Source of the DNA: Acidimicrobiia bacterium
Lineage (GTDB): Bacteria > Actinomycetota > Acidimicrobiia > Spongiisociales > ZC4RG35
Direction: 5' to 3'
NCBI GenBank assembly: GCA_017577575.1
Contig: PKRG01000014.1
Coordinates: 1-61,253, forward strand
Length of the DNA: 61,253 nt
The translations under genes and the position numbers were made by a program. The first letter of the stretch is position 1. Every line of letters begins with the position of its first letter. Below are positions 1-5,980 of this stretch, in pieces. The notes under the pieces were generated by a model that did no database searches, was not told the origin of the DNA, and saw only the letters and a list, made by a program, of their open reading frames with translations.

Positions 1-237
1 GTGTCGATATGTGAACCCGGCGACCATCACCCCGAGGCGGATCCGGGAGGTCACCCCCGACCAGGCGGCGAGGGTCGTCATCGCCTCGAAGCACTCCCCC
101 GGCCCCTCGCCGTACATCGGCTGGAAGTGGTCGAACCCCCAGACGCCGTCGAAGCCGAGCTCCTCGGCGAACTGGACCCGGGACACGTTCTCGTCCCAGG
201 ACATCCGTTGCTGAGCTACGTCGAGACCAAAGCGCAT
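1..237 (-). CDS. LLM-class flavin (probably F420-dependent) oxidoreductase, 5' fragment
   Basis: Only the first 79 residues lie in the window; the reading frame is open to base 1, so the gene continues off the left edge. The N-terminus MRFGLDVAQQRMSW is followed by FAEELGFDGVWGFDHFQPMYG and then IRLGVMVAGFTYRH, which match the first beta strand, the aldehyde/substrate strand and the early flavin-binding part of luciferase-like monooxygenases. Many actinobacterial members use F420 rather than FMN; that cofactor choice is family knowledge and is not shown by this fragment. The start is ATG at 237. Its composition resembles the high-GC DNA right of 22.6 kb, not the adjoining island, so it probably marks the native flank. 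Confidence 0.8.
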   Translation of the reverse strand, partial: MRFGLDVAQQRMSWDENVSRVQFAEELGFDGVWGFDHFQPMYGEGPGECFEAMTTLAAWSGVTSRIRLGVMVAGFTYRH

Positions 238-302
238 CCCCGCTGTCTACCAGGTTGCGGCAGCAGCGAGACATCCCGGCGGCGCCTCGGCCGATTTGGA
301 AG

Positions 303-605
303 TCAGCTGGGAATGAGCTTCTTGATCGCGCCCAGGTTGACCGCCCACCCGACACCGAACGCCTTGCTCGTTAGCAGCGGTGCATCCGGGTTCCAGTAGG
401 CGGAGCGGATGCGCTCAACGGTGGGCATCCGGAAGTCGTAGGGAACGAAGTCGGCCACCTTCCCGTGCCAGGTGCGTTCCTTGGGCGGCTTCTTCAGCTC
501 TTGGACGATCGCCACCACTCCGATGACGAGCAAGGCGAGGCGCCACAGGTTGCGGAGTGTCAGGCGCCTCTTCGTCTTCCTCGCCGTCTCTGGTGCTTCG
601 TTCAT
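303..605 (-). CDS. DUF5808-type small membrane protein
   Basis: This 100-aa protein has a basic N-terminus, one membrane segment around residues 22-36 (LALLVIGVVAIVQEL), then a soluble tail with RTWHGKVADFVPYDFRMPT, an RIRSAYWNP segment and a C-terminal FGVGWAVNLGAI. The RTWHGKV...VPYDFR...WNP...FGVGWAVN pattern is the DUF5808 signature as I remember it; no function is established. ATG at 605 was chosen; the GTG immediately before it (608) would add one residue. It sits downstream of the ADP-ribosylglycohydrolase pair on the same strand and could be read through from it. Confidence 0.7.
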   Translation of the reverse strand: MNEAPETARKTKRRLTLRNLWRLALLVIGVVAIVQELKKPPKERTWHGKVADFVPYDFRMPTVERIRSAYWNPDAPLLTSKAFGVGWAVNLGAIKKLIPS

Positions 606-672
606 CACCGGCCCAGGCTATCGATGAAAGGATCCCCATGACGGGTGATCAATCCCTCGCTTGGTGACTTCC

Positions 673-1581
673 TCACAGATCGGTCCTTCGATAGAGCATT
701 TCCCCGAGCGTGGCCATCTGATCGAATCCTTCCACTCGCCTCCAGTCGGAAGGTATCGCCGCCAACCCGTACCGCGCTCCGGCGAGGGCCCCAGCCATCG
801 CGGCGATGGTGTCAGTGTCGCCACCCATCGCCAGCGCTCGGCGGATCGTTTCTTCGAAGCCGGAGCCGACGAGAAAGCAATAGATCGCAGTCATGACGGA
901 ACCATCGGCCGCCACCGAGTTGCCCAGCCGGCGGCGGGCCTGGTCGTCGTCTCCGTTCTCGAGACACGACTCCAGCTCCCCCAACTTCGCTCGGAAACCA
1001 TCGGTCTCGATGCGCTCGTCGAGGTCCGCCAACAAACGGGCCGGTTGGAACTCGTCGCTCAGGGCATAGTGGACCGCTACCGCTTGGATCACCGCTCCTT
1101 CTACTCCGACAGGGTGCGTGTGGGTCACGGTCGCCGTCTCCGCCGCCAGCCGCGCTGTCTCTTCCAGGTCCGGGTACGCCCAGAGAGCGACCGGAGTCAC
1201 GCGCATCGCTCCGCCGTTGCCGTAGGAACCGGCCCCGCCGAACTGGCTCTCCGCCGCCTCCTTCCAGTCGACGCCCGCGAGCACCGACCGGAACACCTTC
1301 GCGACGTTGCTTCCATATCCGCGGTCGAGCGCGTGGGCCCAGGTGGCGGCAAACCGTCGGGCCATATCCGCCCCATCGAATCCGTCGCACTGCAGGAGCG
1401 ACTCGGCCAGGGCAAGGGTGAGGGCGGTGTCGTCGGAGTAGTCGAGCCGCCGGAGCCCGGGGACGGTCTCTTCTAGGTATCTGCCGGGAACCGTCCGGCC
1501 ACCTTCGAGGGGGAAGCCGAGGGCGTCACCCACGACGACCCCCGCCATAGCTCCGTGGAATCGATCCCTGATCGAAGCCAT
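673..1581 (-). CDS. ADP-ribosylglycohydrolase family protein (second copy)
   Basis: This 302-aa protein belongs to the ADP-ribosylglycohydrolase (DraG/ARH) fold, Mg-dependent enzymes that remove ADP-ribose from protein or nucleic-acid targets. The N-terminal GAMAGVVVGDALGFPLEG, the metal-binding YSDDTALTLALAESL near residue 47 and the C-terminal GGDTDTIAAMAGALAGA give both halves of the di-metal site. The start ATG at 1581 follows the stop of the upstream homologue by 7 bases, with GAGG overlapping that stop, so the two are co-translated. A longer open frame to 2112 exists but is antisense-like noise over the upstream gene. The substrate is unknown; with its neighbour it could counter an ADP-ribosylating toxin or reverse a cellular modification. 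Confidence 0.85.
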   Translation of the reverse strand: MASIRDRFHGAMAGVVVGDALGFPLEGGRTVPGRYLEETVPGLRRLDYSDDTALTLALAESLLQCDGFDGADMARRFAATWAHALDRGYGSNVAKVFRSVLAGVDWKEAAESQFGGAGSYGNGGAMRVTPVALWAYPDLEETARLAAETATVTHTHPVGVEGAVIQAVAVHYALSDEFQPARLLADLDERIETDGFRAKLGELESCLENGDDDQARRRLGNSVAADGSVMTAIYCFLVGSGFEETIRRALAMGGDTDTIAAMAGALAGARYGLAAIPSDWRRVEGFDQMATLGEMLYRRTDL

Positions 1582-1588
1582 CCCATCC

Positions 1589-2668
1589 TCACCACGGTGG
1601 GTAGTCGTCCGGCGGCAACTCGCGCTCTTCGTGATAGGCGGCATACAGGTCGTCGGCCACCCGCTCCACCACGTTCCGCAGGCCCAAACTTTCGAGCCAC
1701 TCCGCGGGGATGGCTTCCGTCCCGGCGATCGCTCCCATGATCTGGCCGGCGATCGATCCCGTCGAGTCCGAGTCGCCGCTGTGGTTGACGGAAAGCAATA
1801 TGCCGTCCCTGAAATCGTCGGCGACGAGCGCCGCACACACTCCGATCGCCAACGCCTCCTCAGCCACCCACCCTTCGCCGATCCGCCCGACGACCCGATG
1901 GGACGGCAATTCCGAGTTGGCCAACGACAGCGCCTGGCGCAGCGCAGCAGAGCAGATTCCTCCGCCTGGTTGGTCCCGCTCGATTCGTTCCAAGACGACG
2001 TCCAAGGCCGACTCGAGATCGTCTCCCTGGCACAGACGATTGATGAGCAGTGCCAACGCTCCCGCCGCCACGTAGCCGGCGGGATGACCATGGGTGAGTG
2101 CCGCCAGGTCACAGCCGAGCTGGTAGGCCGTCTCGTCTTCCAGTCCGATCAGTCCTACGGGAGCCACCCGCATGACGCCTCCGCAGCCTTTGGAGTCGTT
2201 GATGGGGTCGTCCCTCGTGCCGAGGCCGCCGACTCGGAGTGCGGAGAGGCAGGTGTTGCCGGGCGCCACTCGCACCCACAACCCCGCCTCAGCGATCAGC
2301 CAACCCGCCTCGAGAGGCTCTTCGTCGGTACTCGAGTCCGCCGGAGGGATCCCGGACTTCTGGGTGAGGAACCAGCGAAGGTAGGAGCCGTTGACGATCC
2401 GAACCGGATCTGCAGCGTCGTTCCCCATTCGACGCTGGCGCTGATGCGTGCGGATCAAGCCCTCGGCAGTCCACAACGTCATCTGGGTGTCGTCACTGAA
2501 CGCAGCCGGATACGAGGACCCGTGGGCATAGCCAACCACTCCCTGAGGTCCGAACCTTTGCTGTATCTCAGAGATCGACAAGAACTCGATCGGCGTCCCG
2601 ATGGCGTCACCTACGGCGCCGCCCAACAGCGACCCGAGAACCCGGGATCGCATCGACACCGCACTCAC
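1589..2668 (-). CDS. ADP-ribosylglycohydrolase family protein (first copy)
   Basis: This 359-aa protein has the same fold as its downstream neighbour: RVLGSLLGGAVGDAIGTPIE at the N-terminus, the metal motif FSDDTQMTLWTAEGL around residues 57-70, a central KGCGGVMRVAPVGLIG and the C-terminal HSGDSDSTGSIAGQIMGAI near residue 300. All expected acidic ligands appear present. The GTG start at 2668 is favoured because AGGAGG lies 10 bases upstream; an ATG five codons inside is too far from it. An in-frame TAG (2669-2671) directly abuts the GTG, ending a short upstream frame. The two copies are quite divergent, so this is an old duplication or two recruited paralogues. Confidence 0.85.
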   Translation of the reverse strand: MSAVSMRSRVLGSLLGGAVGDAIGTPIEFLSISEIQQRFGPQGVVGYAHGSSYPAAFSDDTQMTLWTAEGLIRTHQRQRRMGNDAADPVRIVNGSYLRWFLTQKSGIPPADSSTDEEPLEAGWLIAEAGLWVRVAPGNTCLSALRVGGLGTRDDPINDSKGCGGVMRVAPVGLIGLEDETAYQLGCDLAALTHGHPAGYVAAGALALLINRLCQGDDLESALDVVLERIERDQPGGGICSAALRQALSLANSELPSHRVVGRIGEGWVAEEALAIGVCAALVADDFRDGILLSVNHSGDSDSTGSIAGQIMGAIAGTEAIPAEWLESLGLRNVVERVADDLYAAYHEERELPPDDYPPW

Positions 2669-2758
2669 CTACCTCGCTCCTCCTTGTCGATGACCGAAGA
2701 TCGCCACCATCGCCCTGTGGAACTCGCGTTCCAGATCAGTATCACGTTCAACGGTCAT
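2669..2758 (-). pseudogene. Short remnant or leader ORF, DLEREFHRAMVAIF type
   Basis: A 29-codon frame from ATG 2758 reads MTVERDTDLEREFHRAMVAI and then ends with FGHRQGGAR and TAG immediately before the GTG of the ADP-ribosylglycohydrolase. I recall the (D)LEREFH.AM..I(F/Y) start from longer actinobacterial hypothetical proteins, so this looks like the 5' end of such a gene cut off by recombination. It could instead be a translated leader coupled to the downstream gene. Neither reading is proven. Confidence 0.4.
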
Positions 2759-2821
2759 CCGGCGTCCACTGGTCCGAACCGTGCTGGATTGTCGGATAGA
2801 CACGGCGTCTCGCATCCCCAT

Positions 2822-2902
2822 GGGTCCCGACGACACCGCCGAGTAGCGACTCGAGGACCTAGGATCTCGTCGAAGCCTCACTCACCTGCCTCGCCCGTCC
2901 TT
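2822..2902 (-). pseudogene. Relic of a third ADP-ribosylglycohydrolase 5' end
   Basis: Bases 2836-2902 are a clearly recognisable diverged copy of 2619-2685, the start region of the intact gene including its ribosome-binding stretch. Read on the minus strand from GTG 2885 the relic gives VSEASTRS, a TAG, then VLESLLGGVVG, against VSAVSMRSRVLGSLLGGAVG in the intact gene. Similarity stops after about 22 codons. This points to a third, deleted homologue or a partial tandem duplication. Confidence 0.6.
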
Positions 2903-2991
2903 CCGGCGAGCGATCCTATTCACCGCCACTGGCGAGGTCCATTGCCGGTCGTCGAGGTGCCGAGCGGATCGGGCTGCAAGAATCCCAGACG

Positions 2992-3465
2992 ATGCCGCAC
3001 CTCTGCCCATTGTGTGTCACCGACGAGAACACGTCGGAAGGACGGACCGACGACGGGATCCGTTTCGTCGTCTGCACACACCGCTCCCATGGTCCAGACG
3101 GATTCGTCTGGGAACCCTCCGCTCCGCCCGGGAAGTCCATCCGCAACGACGGACTAGGAGCAGAGCTGTCTATCTGGGATCGGCTCCTGGAGCTCTTCGA
3201 CGAGGACGAGGATTTCATCCCCTACGGCGAGGTGGAGGATCGACTCTTCGAAAAGTACCCAGACATCGCCGAAAAGCTCCTCCGTCGATACGGCCACAAG
3301 TTCCGCGATCCAGCCTTCCCGTCGAGTCAATATTCGATGTCCGCCTACCTCGCCTCACGCCTCCGAGAACTCGAGAAGGAAGGCGCGCTGCAGCTGACGT
3401 GGCGTCCTGCGACAGGCGAGTGGGCGCACAACGGAGTGATCAGCCACTGGCGCCTTACCCGTTGA
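2992..3465 (+). CDS. Hypothetical protein with N-terminal Cys pair
   Basis: This 157-aa protein is not recognised as a named family. It begins MPHLCPLCVTDENT, a CxxC pair that could be half of a zinc site with Cys28 (FVVCTHRSH), followed by a hydrophilic alpha-helical body rich in acidic residues (LLELFDEDEDF, YGEVEDRLFEKYPDIAEKLL) and ending WAHNGVISHWRLTR. The ATG at 2992 starts in a gap between divergent genes. The body with EVEDRLFEKYPDIAEKLLRRYG could be a winged-helix-like fold, but that is a guess. It lies within the accessory island and converges on the HhH fusion gene, 26 bases from its stop. Confidence 0.6.
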   Translation: MPHLCPLCVTDENTSEGRTDDGIRFVVCTHRSHGPDGFVWEPSAPPGKSIRNDGLGAELSIWDRLLELFDEDEDFIPYGEVEDRLFEKYPDIAEKLLRRYGHKFRDPAFPSSQYSMSAYLASRLRELEKEGALQLTWRPATGEWAHNGVISHWRLTR

Positions 3466-3491
3466 CCGTGCCCACGGTTGCCCGCTAGCTG

Positions 3492-5561
3492 TCAGACGCC
3501 GCGGACAGTGTCGCCGTAGGAGATTCGCTTGGCGCAGACCTCCGACAACACGCATGACGGACAGCGGGGGAAGGAAGGTCGGCACCAGGTTCGTCCCACC
3601 ACCCAGGCCGGTCCGTCGAGCGCCCCCGGACGCTCCGGGTAGATCCGTCGGGCGACTTCGACCATGTGGTCCATGTCGTCGACTTCGGCGAGACCCGTCC
3701 GGTGGAAGACACGACGAATGTGGACGTCGAAGGCGACATCCGATCCGCTCATCTCCCGTATCTCGACTCCTAGGTCACGTTCGAGGATCTCGACCGCCAT
3801 CGCCGCCTTCTTCTGTCCGATGCCGTCGAAAGCCCGCAGCCGGTCTTGCAGTTCGGCTGCCGTGGGACGGTCATTCCAGATCGCCCCGGCATCCCCTCCA
3901 TACGTAGTCAGAACACGGTCGGCGGCCGATACCACCCACGCGGGAACGTTGTTCACATATCGGTGCAGTGCCGTCGGCTCGACGAAGGCCCGATACACCG
4001 CCTCGGGCTCCGCCACGATTCGAAGCGGGTCCAGATGCCCCATCCTCCTATGGAGCTCTTTGGGGATCGCCCAGGCTCTCTCGGCCTTGATGCCTTGGTC
4101 GCAGATCACTCCCACCAAGAAGGCGAATGGACTCTCCCTCAAGAAGGCGTTGGCGGCGGCGTCCTCGGTGAACTCGACCTCACCGCCGTCGGCCCTCAGC
4201 TGTTCAGTGGTGGCTTGCCCGAAAGCGACGAGCGCCTCGGCGATCTTTCGCTTCGCTAGCGTTGGAAGTGCTTCCGCTTCCGGGACGTAGCGCACCGCCT
4301 CCGATCGCAGGTCGGCATCCGACGGCGCCACCGCATCGGCATGTCGAGAGTCTCGCCGGAGAACGGCATGTCGCAGCCATCCGGAGACGTCATCAGCTCT
4401 CAGCTTCACCGCCAGGCCCGAGCGGCTGTACGGCGCATCAATCTCGGATCGATGATCCACGAGTTGCAGCTCCGAGTAGCCCTCCGGCGCCTGGGCACGG
4501 TCCCGGATCATCGACCCGTCGGGAGCTTTGAGAAGGCTGAGGAGCGCCCGCGTCCGGGCGTAGTCGTCGGCTGCCACTCCTTCGACCGCCGGTTGTCCCC
4601 CGAGCCAGGTGACCGTGCGGGCACGATCGGCTCCATAGGCGTGGCGCCGGCCCACCCCGTGCCGGAAGGACACACGCTGTCCCGCGATCCGGGCTACACC
4701 CTCCCAGCCGTAGTCGAAGTGCTCGGTCGAATCTGGCCATCGATAGTCGAAAGGCCCGATCTCACGCATCTCTACGATGACGGGCGGCTCCCCCACCGAC
4801 GATGTGGGTTCCCGAGAGCGGCCGGGAGCTGGGTTCGACGCCGACTCTTGCCCCAGGACAGAGTCGTACCACGACAGCTGCTCTCCGATCCGCATTCCTC
4901 GCAGCGGCCAGGAAACGAGCAGTTCGGCCTCCTCGAGAGCGGAGATGAGGCCATGCTCTACGTAAGCCGAGCCGGCGTGCAATTCGACTGCATCGATTCC
5001 CAGCCGGCGGCACAACTCTATGACTCGGTCCGCCGCGCTTCGTGACCACGCAAACCTGTAGAGAGCCGACGCCGGCTTCATGCTCCTGTCGTAGGGAGCT
5101 ATCACCTGGTCGGGCTGCACCAGGCCGTGCTCGGCCGACAGTATCGCCCACGGCTGGCCGCTCGCCTCGGCATAGGCACGCCGCTTCTCCCAGAGCGGCG
5201 ACACGTATAGGTCCTTGGCGAGAGCAGGCCGGTTTCGCTTCTGTGCAACACACCCGAGGAGGATCAGCCGCTCGCCGCTGAGAACTGTCGTCAGGGCTGC
5301 GCGTGACGCCGGGCGGCTGCGAGGGCTGGAGGAAGGTCGTCGCCGAAACGACACCACACCTTCCCCGAGCCGAGGCGATGCTACGAATCCGTGATGTGCC
5401 CATTTCGCGTGGTGCTGGGCGCTCGACCACCACGTGGGGTACCGCCGGGCAGAAGGGGGCAGCGGCGACCCCAGCGCCTCCTCGAGTTCTTCGAGGGTCA
5501 AGACGACTTCGTCGCTCTCCATCCCTGCGAAGAAGGCATTCCAGCGGTCGTACTTACCCAT
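3492..5561 (-). CDS. DUF7662 - DUF6884 - HhH-GPD/endonuclease III-like [4Fe-4S] fusion protein
   Basis: This 689-aa protein joins three modules. Residues about 1-60 (KYDRWNAFFAG...ARRYPTWWSSAQHHAKWAHHGF) look like DUF7662. About 97-230 (LILLGCVAQKRNRPALAKDL then AILSAEHGLVQPDQVIAPYD) look like DUF6884, a YaaA/ArcS-N-like fold. About 470-689 is an HhH-GPD DNA glycosylase: LRAFDGIGQKKAAM carries the endonuclease III-type catalytic Lys, AFDVHIRRV the catalytic Asp, and the tail has C-x6-C-x2-C-x5-C for a [4Fe-4S] cluster. Residues 260-420 are unassigned. ATG 5561 fits MGKYDRWN; the longer frame is unsupported. It probably excises or senses an altered base; which base is unknown. Confidence 0.8.
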   Translation of the reverse strand: MGKYDRWNAFFAGMESDEVVLTLEELEEALGSPLPPSARRYPTWWSSAQHHAKWAHHGFVASPRLGEGVVSFRRRPSSSPRSRPASRAALTTVLSGERLILLGCVAQKRNRPALAKDLYVSPLWEKRRAYAEASGQPWAILSAEHGLVQPDQVIAPYDRSMKPASALYRFAWSRSAADRVIELCRRLGIDAVELHAGSAYVEHGLISALEEAELLVSWPLRGMRIGEQLSWYDSVLGQESASNPAPGRSREPTSSVGEPPVIVEMREIGPFDYRWPDSTEHFDYGWEGVARIAGQRVSFRHGVGRRHAYGADRARTVTWLGGQPAVEGVAADDYARTRALLSLLKAPDGSMIRDRAQAPEGYSELQLVDHRSEIDAPYSRSGLAVKLRADDVSGWLRHAVLRRDSRHADAVAPSDADLRSEAVRYVPEAEALPTLAKRKIAEALVAFGQATTEQLRADGGEVEFTEDAAANAFLRESPFAFLVGVICDQGIKAERAWAIPKELHRRMGHLDPLRIVAEPEAVYRAFVEPTALHRYVNNVPAWVVSAADRVLTTYGGDAGAIWNDRPTAAELQDRLRAFDGIGQKKAAMAVEILERDLGVEIREMSGSDVAFDVHIRRVFHRTGLAEVDDMDHMVEVARRIYPERPGALDGPAWVVGRTWCRPSFPRCPSCVLSEVCAKRISYGDTVRGV

Positions 5562-5709
5562 TCCGGATCCTCTGGCGTCGGTGGTGTCGACAGGAACTCG
5601 ACCCAGCCATGGGATGGACGACAGGACTATGGCCCCAAATGGGTCGCCAGTCCATCGATGGGTCGGATGGAGACACCGATGTATCAGGTGACCACGAGAA
5701 GGAGAGGAC

Positions 5710-5955
5710 ATGCTGAACGACTATCTGAAGCTGGCGGTCCAGCAAGCGGCCAAAGGGGAGATGTTGAAAGGGGTGCTTTGGCTGGTTGGCGGCGCTGTCG
5801 TGACTGGCATCACCTATTCGGCCGCCGAACCCGGTGGCACGTTCTTCGTCTTCTGGGGCGCAATGGCATATGGAGCCATCCGCTTCCTTCGCGGCCTCTT
5901 CTACTACGCCCATCCGAAGGCTCTCCTCGACAAACAACAGCAGCAACCCCGATGA
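5710..5955 (+). CDS. Small two-helix membrane protein
   Basis: This 81-aa protein has two predicted membrane helices (about residues 20-36, LKGVLWLVGGAVVTGITY, and 43-62, GTFFVFWGAMAYGAIRFLRG) with a short positively charged tail ending KQQQQPR. AAGGAG lies 6 bases before the ATG, a strong ribosome site. It is divergent from the HhH fusion gene and convergent with the tubulin operon, 25 bases from its last stop. No function is recognised; similar small membrane proteins are common orphan genes. Confidence 0.65.
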   Translation: MLNDYLKLAVQQAAKGEMLKGVLWLVGGAVVTGITYSAAEPGGTFFVFWGAMAYGAIRFLRGLFYYAHPKALLDKQQQQPR

Positions 5956-5980
5956 ACAACTTCGAGGGATCGGCGACTCC

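Noticed and set aside
1..399. 132-codon plus-strand frame at the left edge
   Set aside because: The minus strand encodes a clear LLM oxidoreductase start over the same bases.
673..2112. Extended N-terminus for the second ADP-ribosylglycohydrolase
   Set aside because: The extra residues are Arg/Trp/Ser-rich reading over the first gene; the fold starts at MASIRDRFHG (1581).
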